Shown piece by piece: positions 38,591-50,498 of a DNA stretch of 64,000 nt (position 1 is the first letter of the stretch; each line of letters starts with the position of its first letter). Where the stretch lies: contig JBBMNZ010000021.1 in the NCBI GenBank assembly GCA_037954325.1, positions 11,392,616-11,456,615 on the forward strand, read 5' to 3'. The notes under the pieces were generated by a model that made no database searches, had not been told where the DNA came from, and worked only from the letters and a program-made list of their open reading frames with translations. This stretch comes from Fistularia commersonii. Lineage: Eukaryota; Chordata; Actinopteri; Syngnathiformes; Fistulariidae. Both the position numbers and the translations under genes were made by a program.

Positions 38591-40130
38591 ATACGAGAAG
38601 CTCAGTTAAAAACTATCTTTATCTGCTATCCTTTCCCCCTTCTGCACAATTTCCCTTGTGCTTTTGGGGAGCAGAAAAGGTCACAGGTCAGGGCGCCGGA
38701 CCAGCTGGACGTAGAGAACGTAGGAAACAGGAAGAGGATTAAAAAAAAAAAAAAAAAAAACGATTGAGGCCGGAAGTGTTTTGCATGCCACATTGCCTCC
38801 CCACACAAAGACAAACCCGGGCCCTCCGCTCCGGAGGCGCAGAGAAAGAGCTCATTCAAAGCTGCACAAAAGCGGAGATCCGAGGGAAGGGGACAAGCGA
38901 GTGCTCCTCGGACATGACGTGAGTTCCTGGACGCACACAAACTTTTGATTTCCCGATGCCCTTATTCAATTTACTGTCATACACATGTCTCACCGTGAGC
39001 GGTAATAACGCATCATCTGTGCATGATCCATTATCTCATTTCCACACAAAGAACGTCTTTCAGCATTAAACTTTCGATATAACAGACCGGTCATTCTCGC
39101 ATATCCATCCCGGTAAGATGTGCTTCACACATTTTGAAGGACAACCTCCCCAACCCCTGAATATCTGGCGCAGATTCTCAAACAGCGAGGGATCGCGTTG
39201 ATCTCGGGGGTAAATTAAGTCACATAAGGGCGCCATTAGCCCGCGTCTGTTGCTAAATGAATACACGAGTTTTCTCCCCCCGGAGACATGGAGAGGGGAT
39301 GTCAAGGCGGCCCGGAGCTCGGAAAAGTGCCTCGCCGGATGATCCAGTTGTTTGTCGCTGCCTGAGCAGATCAGGGGCTGAAACCCTTCAATAATCAGGG
39401 GTTCAATGGAAACCCCAGTGGGAACCGTTGTTTCCTCTCCCACTCTCTTTGATTATAGAGCTGTTTGCCAGCCTCTCAGTGGGTCTCTATTCAACCCAGC
39501 TGAGACTTTCTCACAGAAGTGGGCTCTTGTGCAAATGGATGAGGTCACCCCCACTTTAAATGGCTCAAATAGTTGGTACATTTTCATGTGCCGCTGTGGC
39601 GGGTCCTAGTAGTTTAAAAAAACACTCTACCAAGAGAAAAAAAGAGAACACTGGCAATGGTCCCATAAACCCCCTTCTGTTTGTGCATAGAAGTGATGGA
39701 AGTGACCACCTGCCAACATCTCACCACTGGGATACACTTCATATTTGTGTGAACTTATCAAGCACGCGGGTTTTACCAGACTAGCGGTGTCGTGCAATTG
39801 GATCTACTCATCGGTTCTGACCGTGACAAGAAATAGAGGTGGGATGAAGGAGGATTGAACAGTGTTGGCGTGCAAAACACGGAGCATGGAGAGCGGGAAT
39901 ACTTGCAGAGAGAGAGCATCCCGGGATTGTCGTCAGCCTAGAACGCTGCGTCGGCTCACTAGTTAAAAGGGTCATGTTTATCTCGACCGACCTCTCCTTC
40001 GCACCTTCCGGCGCAACATTAACCTCGACAGCGGCTCCCTGCTAACAGGTTACAGCTGGTCATTAGTTTGTGTGTCTCTGCCAGGGCTGGGAGAGCAGCA
40101 TCATTAGCACGGTCTCCTTAGTACTGGAGA
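38591..40130. other. Spacer between the two MADF elements, no gene seen
   Basis: Contains an A20 run at 38741..38760. A 125-codon minus-strand open frame (39066..39443) shows no family resemblance. Nothing else is supportable. Confidence 0.4.
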
Positions 40131-40132
40131 TT

Positions 40133-40775
40133 TCTTTTTACACTAATGCCACCCACACATCTGAAAACTTTGAAAAGCTTTGGGAAAGACTTGTGAAAAC
40201 AACAACTAGATTCTTTCAGCAGTTTTATTTTTCCCCCTGTCACGCGATGTTTTCACCGGGTATTTGCAGAGCCTCTGCTATTACACTCCATCGCCTTTCC
40301 TTCTCCCATCGGTTGTGATACGAGTCGACATCGTGCAAGCCGGGCTTTTCTGCCCACAGCAGCTCTTTCTGGACGCTCCATATTGATCTGGACATCCTTC
40401 GCTGTTCCTGTTCATCCATACTGCTAAGAAATACTGTCTCTGCCACCAATACCGCCCTTGTAATTGTTTGTCAAACAGGTGTCCTTTTTCCAGTTTCATT
40501 GGAGCTTATCTATTGGTTGTTGATTGTGTTACGTCACGGTCAAGACTTGAAAGACTTGCAATAAGATCGAACGCATTTGATATTGTTGTAAGCCCAAGAC
40601 TAGGAAAGGACTGAGCTACGGCTGCTCTAAGACTGTAAAATAACCTTGCACTTAAACACAGAGATGACGGGAGCGCGCTGCGACTCCACTAAGCCTCTTA
40701 AGATTTCCTTCCGACTTTGAGTTTTAAGTCAGAGACTGCAAAAATCATTGGGCGTAAAACCAGCGTTTAACTGTT
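40133..40775 (-). mobile_element. MADF-domain ORF element, copy B (shortened)
   Basis: Paralogue of copy A. From 40402 downward it encodes MSRSIWSVQKELLWAEKPGL, HDVDSYHNRWEKERRW and SVIAEALQIPGENIA, ending in TGA. Against copy A it lacks EEQMV and about four residues near SPEYY, both losses in multiples of three, so the frame survives. Upstream and downstream flanks also align (TTGTTGATTGTGTTACGTCA at about 40518; AAGACTTGAAAGACTTGC). No transposase or clear terminal repeats were found. Confidence 0.5.
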
Positions 40776-41676
40776 TGTAGCACAGAATCTCCAGTAAAAA
40801 AAAATTTGAAGAGGTCCTAATTTTTTCGTTCATTCATTCACTATATTTAAGGGTGTTTTTTTTGTTTTTTTTACATATGCATCTATTCACTCAGCCATCC
40901 AAGAAAATCCCCCTTAAAACAGTAGAAAACATCTCTTAAAATAGATACTGGGGAAAGTTGAGGGAGTTCTGATCAGTGCTCTCTTATTGGGTTATACATC
41001 TATCTTTTTTCTTTCCCGAACTTGTTTCAAAAATTGCCGAAATCGCCAGAGCACACTTCTGTATTTCCATCTGTATTCACAGTCCTGCTTGTGAATGTGA
41101 ATGTTTTACTTTCCTCCCTCTAGTTTATTTTTGTCATAAACAAACTTGAATTGGCAGGTTAGGGTTATAAGTTATAAAATCAAGTGTGTCTGTGTGTCGG
41201 TCTCAGTTGATATGTACATTTCTTTTTTCCTTTTTTCGCCAATTTGTACAATAGATCTGGCTTGTTTTGACCATGACTGAGCCAACTCCGGCACCGCGAT
41301 TTCTGGAGAAAACACTGACATCATTGTTAACCCTCTATTTTCATGGCCTCCGGCCAGAGTGACAATAGAAGTGTTTGTAGGTCAGTGTCCTGCCCCACTG
41401 CCCTCGTAAGGCCCCTAACAGCCTGTCATGAGTTCTGGTAATAGGCTTCACCAGCTGACAACGTGTCGATACAGCCGTGGTTTTCAGCCTCACACGTCCT
41501 CCGCTCTGCAATCGAGAGAAAATGCCATTTTCAAGGCTGATGTTTTTTTTTTACTTGAGCCTCCCCTTTCCTTGGAATTGCTCAAAGAACTGTTCTGAAC
41601 TGTTCTTCCCGAGGAGGAGAGGAGCGGCAGAGCCAAAACTGGTGGAAAACAAAGCAATGACTCAAGCCATGCAAAG

Positions 41677-41897
<221 letters not shown>

Positions 41898-44119
41898 TTT
41901 TGATATTTCAGAAATGAGAAATACTTTATTATGTTTTTTTCTTCTATATTATTTATAATGTCTATAACTGTGTATTTCATCATGCAAAGAAGGATAGATG
42001 AATGATGATGCACAAAGAGGGACTTTTTCACAGAGCAGAGAGCTGTCTGAAATGTTATTCTTCAGCTCCAGGCTGACCCGGAGCAGTTCAAAGTTGTGGT
42101 TTCAGACTGTAAGACGTCCCCACAGCGATCTGTGGGCAAAAGCCCTCCAGTCAAGGACACGATGGCCGAAAGAAAATCCCACCAAGGCAAAGACTGGTGT
42201 TTGGTAACTTTTCATAGATCGGTTAGTTTGAAGTGGACTAAATCTCTGGGGCTCCCGAGTCCAAAGCACTGGATGTATCGAGTATCCATGAAATCAAAAG
42301 ACTATTGTGGTGACACTGATGAACATTTGATAGCGTGTGTTTAAAATCCAAGTTTGTGGCAAAAGTATTGGTTCACTTAGTAGAACAATTACCCGACGCC
42401 CAATTCCAGAAGCACAAGAGAATGAGTGGAAAACAAATTACCGGCTTTTTAAACTGGCACCTCCCCGGCCTTAATCCCACAGCAGAAAGTTGGATTGTGA
42501 GCAAAAAGTGAAGCTGCAGCCTTTACTGGCTTAAAACCATAACAAAGGAATTAATGTCCTATACTGGCGCAAGAGGCTTAGGAATGAGGCATATAGAGGC
42601 TCTGCAAACTCATATGGTCGACAAATATGAAGTCATACAGTTATCCGCTTTTGAGCAAAAGTGCTGAATACAAGAGGATAACCTCTGGTTCAGACAGTAG
42701 AAGATGACAAAATATAACTCTAAAAGTGCATCATGTTAGTTTTTCACCCCTTTGGTTTGTACTTCAAAAGCATCTGCCTCATCAGTCCGAAGGGATTGAC
42801 CGAGAACTTAATGAATAAACCATTTCTTTCTGGAACATGCTTTCAGCAGCTGGTCAGTGCTCCTCACTGTATCTCCATCCCAACAATAATCAAGATGTGA
42901 GGGAATGGAGGACGGAGGCCCCGGGGACAGCGCAACAGATGGGAGACGTCTTTGCCACAAGCTCAAGCCAATCCTGTTCTGCCTCATGGAATCAGACACT
43001 GATCTCAGTTCTTTCCCAGGTTTGTGTGTCCTATCAGGTTCGGTCGGATCTAATGGGATCTGCGGCCGCAATCCCATTCTGAACATGAGCTCTGTGCCAG
43101 GCCCTCTGCACTGGCCCCAATCCAAGTGTGTGAGTCTGCATGCGTGTGTGTGTGTGTGAGTGTGATACATGTGCATGTCTGCATGTGTGTATTTCTGTGT
43201 GTGTGAAAATGCATCCTTGTTCTGGTGGAAGCCAGCGTGACCTATTGGTATTAGTGCTCCTCAGTCGGGCTGATGATTCAACGTTCCTGTCTGATTTGGG
43301 CCGACCCGCACTCTTACTCACAGCTGCAGCAATTTAAAGCATGCACATGCATGCGCGCGCGCACACACACAGATTATGTTTGTCCCACACTCACACAGCT
43401 GTCTATTCAAAATGATGAAAACCCATGGTAACACAATTGTACTTACATGTTTTCTTCACTCTTTTACTCTTCTAATGCGGCATTGAAGTGGATTTAAAAA
43501 GGCAATTGAGTTATTTTTTCTTGCTATACTCTGAATGGCCAAATCATTTTGAAAGGTTTCTTGTTCCTTATTCCAGCAAATAGATATTTTTATTTTTGCT
43601 GTTGCTATATTTTCATATTTGACAGGTAATATCTTTGTTTATCTTAATTTCATGGGCCACAATATCCAAAAATCCAGAAAATAGTCAGGATCTGCAGAAG
43701 TAAAACTTGAAGAAATACTCACAGGGTAGACGCTTGCTGTGCAGGCTGGCCGAGGAGGAGCTCATGTTGCAAGTTGCAGATAATAAGTTGGAGATGATGA
43801 GTGTCAAATGGGCAGTTAGTCCTTTGAGAGTTCAGCTGGGAGGCTGTCAATCATCTCCCACCTCCTCTGCTCGGCCCAAAGGGACTGACGCCTGCTGCGA
43901 CGCTGCTCCCCTTCCCTCCTTCCCTCTGTGAACTGTGAGCCACTTGGAAGAGGCGAGAACAAGTTTGAGGCTTTGTGGAGTTGACCGGCTGACCAATGAC
44001 AGGGAGGAGGGAGGAGTTGCGAAGGAGAGGAAGGGATTGAGAAGAAGGATGGAGGGATTTTATGTAACGGGGTGGAAAATACCAAGGAGAGACAGGCACA
44101 TGCCTTTGTTATTTTTGTC

Positions 44120-44178
44120 CTCTCTCTCTCTCTCTCTCTCTCTCTCGCTCTCTTTCACACACACACACACACACACAC
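44120..44178. repeat. (CT)n-(AC)n compound microsatellite
   Basis: A CT tract with one CG interruption, followed by an AC tract. Confidence 0.95.
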
Positions 44179-44300
44179 GCTTCTTATCTGCCTTGGCTCT
44201 CTTTCTCCGTTTGTGTTGCAGATTTAGAGACTCCTCTACTTCACCTTCAGGTCAATTGATGCTAGAGCTTATGGCAGACAGTCAGAGCTTTTACTCATGT

Positions 44301-44420
44301 GCTATTATTATTATTATTATTATTATTGTTGTTGTTATTGTCATTATTATTATTATTATCATTAGTAGTAGTAGTAGTAGCAGTAGTAGCAGTATTAATA
44401 TTTGTTGTAGTAGCAGTATA
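44301..44420. repeat. (ATT)n-(AGT)n trinucleotide repeat
   Basis: ATT/GTT units pass into AGT/AGC units. A 175-codon open frame spans this and the preceding repeat but is low-complexity. Confidence 0.95.
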
Positions 44421-44652
44421 ATTATAAAACAAGGTTTCATGGGGTCTAATACATTCTTATAAATAAATAGGGATGCAATTTAGGATGCAATATAAAAGAT
44501 TTCATAACAATTTTCCTTATCCCTCACTCATCTTTTCTATATTGTGCTCTCCTATCCCTGCGTTAAAGCACTGCAAGAAAAGTGTATGTTGTTATGATTT
44601 GAGAATGTTTTAAAATGTGACTTTTTACATTTTTCAAAAACCAAGTGCTGAT

Positions 44653-44667
44653 GGGGGGGGGGGGGGG
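44653..44667. repeat. G15 homopolymer
   Basis: Fifteen consecutive G residues, followed by CGAGTGCGGGGTC. Confidence 0.95.
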
Positions 44668-45429
44668 CGAGTGCGGGGTCACAGTCTAGTTCTGTCAGTG
44701 ATTAATGAAAATATTTACCTCAGTTAGTTTCTATGTTTTGTGCCATTTACCCCTATTTCTGAAGGTGCTAATATTTGCTAAAATATTTGCTGACATTTCC
44801 TCTTTTGCAGTTTACCATGTTAAAGTGTCATGGTAATTCAAAACATTCCCTGAGAAACATCTTCCAGCCCCTGAGTACAGGGCACCATCTAGTGGGCAGT
44901 CAAAGTCGGCTTCAGTTCTTGCTAATGATTCACTATTTCCCTGCAGAGGATTCACAAAGCAAACTTTTTTTTTTCGATGACAGTGCACTGTGTGGCTTCT
45001 AACAAGCTCTTCAAGTGATTTGCTTGATGGCCAAGATAATAACTAAATAATGCAGAATAATTGATATAAAAATTGATATCCCCACACGGAGGCCAGTCTC
45101 ATCACACAACACTCAATTAAAAAAAATCTTACAGTTTAAACAAAAAGATGGCAAATATTGGCAAGTAACAATATACTTTTACCCAGGTAATATACTACAA
45201 TAGGCTTTGAGGGTGGTTATAACAATTATAATAATTATTACAAAAATAATAATGATGATAATAATAATAAAGTAATAACGGTTATTAATTCTGATAATAT
45301 CAATAATAATGATATCACTTGTTTATTATTGTTGTTTTTGTAGTAGTTCTTATTATTGTCACTATACTGATAATTATCATTGTTGTTTTTGTTGTAAATA
45401 ATAATTTATGATAATAATTCAACAATTAA

Positions 45430-45512
45430 TTATCTATTCTGTTTGTTATCTATTCTCCATGCAGGGTTACGGGGGCGCTGGAATCTATCTCAGCTATCAT
45501 TGGGCATTATGT
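45430..45512. repeat. Fragment of an abundant fish dispersed repeat
   Basis: CCATGCAGGGTTACGGGGGC then GCTGGAATCTATCTCAGCTA resembles the common fish motif CAGGGTCGCGGGGGGTGCTGG-AGCCTATCCCAGCTG. Only this end is recognisable. Confidence 0.5.
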
Positions 45513-46914
45513 AAGTGCTTTTGTTGTAATCTATATTTATTATTATCATCATCATCATCAGAATAATAAGTTGTTTTATGATTTACACAAATAAGTTTAC
45601 TGACAAAATGTCTGAAAGGTTGAAAATGGTATTGCTCATCACACCGTTGCTTTTCTTTCATTAATATTCACAGCACCTCCGATTTTGACTATTAGTGTAT
45701 GGAATATTGTAAATATATGGTAAAAAAAAAAATAGAACAGTAAATCAAGTGTAGTTTGCCAGTTAAACATTTGGACATTCAATTAGAAAACGATTTTGTT
45801 AGCCTTTTAATTGTAATGCAATGGAGTATTAATTCTTTAAAATCAAAGTATACCTCTGCATTTGAATGGAAATTTTTCTGTCCAAATTACTTACTTCTAC
45901 TTCAGAATGAAACTGCTATTGTGGGCTGATACAGCTGTTAAAGGTTGATGGGACGGAGTGATTCCGAGCAATAAAAGCGAGCATTTCCTGTTATCGGCGG
46001 TCGCGGCGGTTCGTTGTATCGTCCTATCGCGTCGCAAATTTGTTTTTACCCGAGAGGGCATCAAACAAAACCAAGAAACGGATATATAGAGAGAGTGGGC
46101 AGAGGAAGCATGATGTGACTCAAGGCGACAAATTCTTCTTACCTCAAAAGAATAACAAGAGAGCTTTTTCATGTCCATCAGTTCACCTGCAAAGGTCGGG
46201 CAAAAATCGATCGCGGAGACCTGATCGATAGCCGCCAGTGACTAAAAGGCTAAGGTCGCCTTCTTGTGTTAAAATTTTAATAAAAAAGGAGGGATGCAAG
46301 AGAGCAAATAAGCAGAGTAAAGTGAAAGAGAACTGCCAGGCGTGGGAGAGAGGACATTGTTGGTTTTGTCTGCTCAATTATGAAAGGCCTTTTTCTCGAG
46401 AGATCTGATGACCTTTAAGCCGTTCTGTCATAAGTAAGTCCTTGCTATTTCAAAGACTTCAATCCGTCTGATGTCTCTCAATCACAATTTCACGTAATCG
46501 GTCCACATCTCCTCCGCTGAGAGGATCTGGACACATGCAATGAGGTGGAACGCCGGTGGGAGGAGGGGATGGTTAACACGTTACGGCCATGTGACTCTAC
46601 CAGCACTCAATCCCAAATTGCCGATGTGCGTTTGCGTTCAGGGCCCGGTGTAAAGTAACAGTTTCCCGCTCTCACGTCGCCGGGAAAAATGCCAAAGCCA
46701 TCAGGCAGTCATACGCCCACCCTTGGCTGAGGACTTAAACAGCAGTCCCATTTCTAATTATACATCTGGAGAGTGCGAGAGGAAGAGAGCGGAATAAGAA
46801 GAGAGAAAGAGAACAGTGATTACAAATGGAGGGGAAGCTGAGAGCTACTTGAGCGTTAACAGGAGGGGAACAAGTTCACACGGTAAGAGAGGGAGAGAAA
46901 AAAAAGAGGCAGAG

Positions 46915-46917
<3 letters not shown>

Positions 46918-46967
<50 letters not shown>
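46918..46967. repeat. (AG)n microsatellite
   Basis: About 24 AG units within a wider purine-rich stretch. Confidence 0.95.
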
Positions 46968-46972
<5 letters not shown>

Positions 46973-48305
46973 AGACCAGAACTGTTGAAGACTGAATAAA
47001 ATGAAATGACTGAATGACTGAGTGAGTGGGAGTATAACATCAAGAAGCAGATAGGATGAGCGGAGGAAAGGGATCGATAGTGTCTGTAGATGGATGCACG
47101 TGCGAGTTGAAGATTCCTGGACGGATGGCTACGCGAGTCATTACGTAAGTAGATTCATTGACTCAGGTAAAGTATAAAAATCAATTCATATAGCATGTTT
47201 ATTCATCTTTTTACTTCTATTCTGGAACTAACACACCCAAAGAAATCTTCATAGTTTGCAGGATTCAGCTCAGGTGTTGCGTGCGGTTGTGTTGTGCAAC
47301 AACTCTATTGATAAAGCATTATCACTTATGCAAATAATCTTGGAATCACCAAGATTCCCCACTTTGTAACAAATGAATACTCTCGCAAGTTCACTGAAGC
47401 TCAGTGATAGACTCACAGGATTAATTGCCGGACGGAAGGATTAATTGTACTTGTATAAGGCCAGTGTGAGAGTTATCTGATACTCCTCGTAACATCACAC
47501 CACAGACACACGCAGGAGGAAGGAGGTCTATTAAGTGGTAGTGCTCTGCTGCGATTACATAATACGGATAAACTTAGCTTAGCCAGGTTGTGAAACTCCT
47601 AGGCTTCTTTTTACCGAGCCAAATAAAATTTGTGCCGGGAGAAGTGTGTGTTTGAGGGTTTGGGGTGGGGGGGTGGGGGGGTATGGTCCCCCGCACCCTC
47701 CATCCAACAGCAGATTGACTCACTGCTGTGCATGCTTGCAGTGAGTCAGTCACTTGAGTTCCATGAGAGAAATGCAGGCTGGATACAAGAGCTTAAAATT
47801 CTATTTAGTAATAGACTGAATACACACACACTTTCCTTTCCTTGACCTTTCGAGGAGGCGGATTTTGCTTGCTTGCTGTGCTAAAATGTAACCTCTGACT
47901 TTATGACTGCGCCCATACTTTTAACTCTGCATCATCAACTTTGTAAATAAAGAACAATTGCAATACATTGTAACTGCATCCCCTCCTTTACAAAACACAC
48001 TGCTGGATATTAGCCTTCGCAGCCCAAGTATGTATCGGATGTTTGATAAACTTTAATTCCCAGTTATCCGGCAAAACAAATTTTTGATTAGATAACTGTA
48101 TTATGTCACCGTTGACAGAAGTCTTCGCAAAAATGTCAAGGCAACAGTTCCTTGCAGTGGGCCCTACAGCGGAGGATGATAAAAAATGTCTAAAAGTATA
48201 TCGTGTCACCAATGGCAATTGTTTGTGTCAAAACCTGCATTCCATCATTCGAAGGCTGTATGAGAATTTTAAGTATCCCAATTCGTGTCACCTCTTACTT
48301 TTCAG

Positions 48306-48437
48306 ATGGTGACGGAGGCGGGCCGAGCTCTCTGCGATGCCAGCAAACACGTTAATACGATCTGTGTCTCATTGCTACTCGCATCTAGAGGAGGAATCGC
48401 AGTGCCTGCACGGGTGAAAGGAAGGGCAGGCCAATGA
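48306..48437 (+). other. uORF of 43 codons overlapping the ataxin-family start codon (ATGA)
   Basis: Directly after a splice acceptor (TTACTTTTCAG, ending 48305) an ATG opens a 43-codon frame, MVTEAGRALCDASKHV and onward. Its TGA (48435..48437) overlaps the main ATG (48434..48436) as ATGA. The arrangement is visible in the sequence; whether the acceptor is used and the uORF translated is inference. Confidence 0.45.
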
Positions 48438-50498
48438 ACTTCACGCCTAACCGGAGTCTATTCCCGGTCCGGGACGGCATCCCACTCAAAGCAGGGGACC
48501 AGAATCGAAGCCAGCCAGAGGTGCAGCGATGCGACACCCAAGTATTCAAGGTGCCCTTCCCCTACAAGAGCCAGAGTGAGTTTAAGATTAATCTTGCAAG
48601 GCTACCGGAGCCCGAAGTCCCCGCAAATTATCAGCCCTGGGTGCAAACATGCAGCGGGTCCGGTTCCCAAAGTCTCCCGACAGTCTGGGAGTATCAAGGT
48701 TGGTCGGAGTGGAGGCACGTCGACCCCCTGCAATACGAACAGGGCCTCCGTCTGGGACATCAAAACCAGTCCTTTAGCATTAACCGTGTCCCGGACTATT
48801 TCCACAGGTTGGCTGGGGAGTTTGGATCGGAGCCCAAGACATTATCTGATAAGAGGTTGAGGAGACAGAAGCAGAGAAATAAACAACCGCAGCCGTATGT
48901 TAAACGCACAAATATCAGCGCTGATCACTTTCCCTGTCCTTCCCCTTCCCTGCTGGAAACACGTCTACCTCGCTCACGTGAGGAGCTTGCATTGCACACA
49001 TCAGCCAAGCTTCTCAAAAGCCCTGCCACCGGTTCGTCGTTACATTCCTTCGTGAAGGATTCGCCCCGTAACTCGTCCACTCCTGCGACGGAGGGGGCAT
49101 CGGGAGCTCCGGTCCGGCTCCAAGAGCCGCAGAGAGGGGAGGTGGGTTCCTCTGAGCGAGCTTCTTCGTCCCGCAGAGGTTTCCCTTGGCTGATCCCTCA
49201 CTTCATGGCCGGCTCCCTGATCGAGCTCAGAGACGGGCGGCTGAGACGGGTGGAACATCTGCAGACGGAGGACTTCCTCCTCGGATCGCTCGCCTGCCCG
49301 GACCTACGCCTGAGCTGCTGCACGGTGCAGAGCATCTCCCACTCCACCTCCTCCATATCACGTCTCCTCATTCTCCTCCACGACCAGCAGTCCCAGGTGA
49401 CGCAAACATTGTGACACCCATTTAGACAACAAACATGCTTTTTGTCTCAGAAAAAAAAAAAAACTAAACAAGCGAATGTTTTTTGATATAATTTCTTTTG
49501 CCACCAAATGCCACGCAGTAACTTGAGAGGTCAAACTGCAGACACTTTATACAGTATTAAACTTTTGAGAGAACAGCCTTCGATTGGTACCGAGCCAGGT
49601 TTGACAAATGACATGATCAAACGTGTCATTTCAAGATAACCTGAAATTTCTGACAAAATGATTGCACCAGCATCCATTTCTAGAGCTCAGCATCTCAACT
49701 TGCAAAAAAAGACTCAGAGTTAAAGTTTAAAATTGTTTAGTCCATTGATCGTAAGAGATCGTAAGTGACTTCATGTTTTTTCCTCTGCAGCCACTGTTCC
49801 GAATAGAAATATTTCTTATTCAGAGAACAATGAGGGCAATACTGTCTCTGAAATGCCTTATTTTTAAATGTCTAAAACATACGATATCAGAAATGCTCTA
49901 ATGCACTTCCAGTTTTGACATAAATTGCTTTACTGTTCCAAAAGATTCAATGAAAATACCTATGCTCTTTCACTTTGACCAAACATATTTCTCCATTGGG
50001 TATGCGGGCGATACAGTATAGTGTTGAATGGAGAAATGCTGAAAAAAATGAATGTTAATCGCTCAGTCAAGGGTATGCCTTTTAAATAAATATATACAGC
50101 GCTGGGATCCAGACAGCATTTTAAGCAAATTATACTATTGAAATAATTGAATGCTTCAGATAAGTACGTGAAAAACTTGGGTGTGTGGGCGGATTCAAAG
50201 TCGTAAATGAACTCGCTGGAACCCTGCTGGAGTGAATCCTACAATCTTGTACAATATCGCCATCCAGTCCAGACTGAGGTGTACTGCACTTCTCCTTTTC
50301 CCAGTTTGCCATGTTTTCTTCCCTCTCCAGGAGCTGGTGGATGTTTATGAGGAGTATCCTTTCTTCGTGCACGGGCACGGCTGGTCCTCCTGCAGCCCTC
50401 AGAGAACCGCCCGTCTCTGCGGCCTGCAATGCCGCCAGCTCAGCGTGGGGGACGTCTGCCTGGCTCTCACCCCTGTACCAACCCTCGGGCCGCACTGA
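48434..50498 (+). CDS. Ataxin-1 family protein with AXH domain (short paralogue)
   Basis: Two exons, 48434-49396 and 50331-50498, join in phase 0 to give 376 aa. The C-terminal AXH domain (about 254-370) reads HFMAGSLIELRDGRLRRVEH, LQTEDFLLGS, then after the intron EYPFFVHGHGWSSCSPQRTA and LQCRQLSVGDVCLALT. This parallels ATXN1 (HFMKGSIIQLANGELKKVED; EYPFFVFGQGWSSCCPERT). AXH mediates dimerisation and binding to CIC and other repressors in the nucleus. The N-terminal 250 residues are Ser/Pro/Gln-containing with no recognised domain and no polyglutamine tract. At 376 aa it is far shorter than human ATXN1 (about 815) or ATXN1L (about 690), so it may be a third fish family member. A basic patch, RRQKQRNKQ (about residues 143-151), could serve as a nuclear signal. 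AATAAA occurs at 51132 and 51221. Confidence 0.85.

Noticed and set aside
39066..39443. 125-codon minus-strand open frame between the MADF elements
   Set aside because: No recognisable domain, no conserved flanks and no splice partners.
42440..42560. Possible Tc1-transposase echo (WHLPGLNPTAESW in one frame)
   Set aside because: It only loosely resembles the SPDLNPIENLW motif; no other transposase block is in register.
43935..44462. 175-codon plus-strand open frame
   Set aside because: It is mostly translated CT, AC and ATT/AGT microsatellites.
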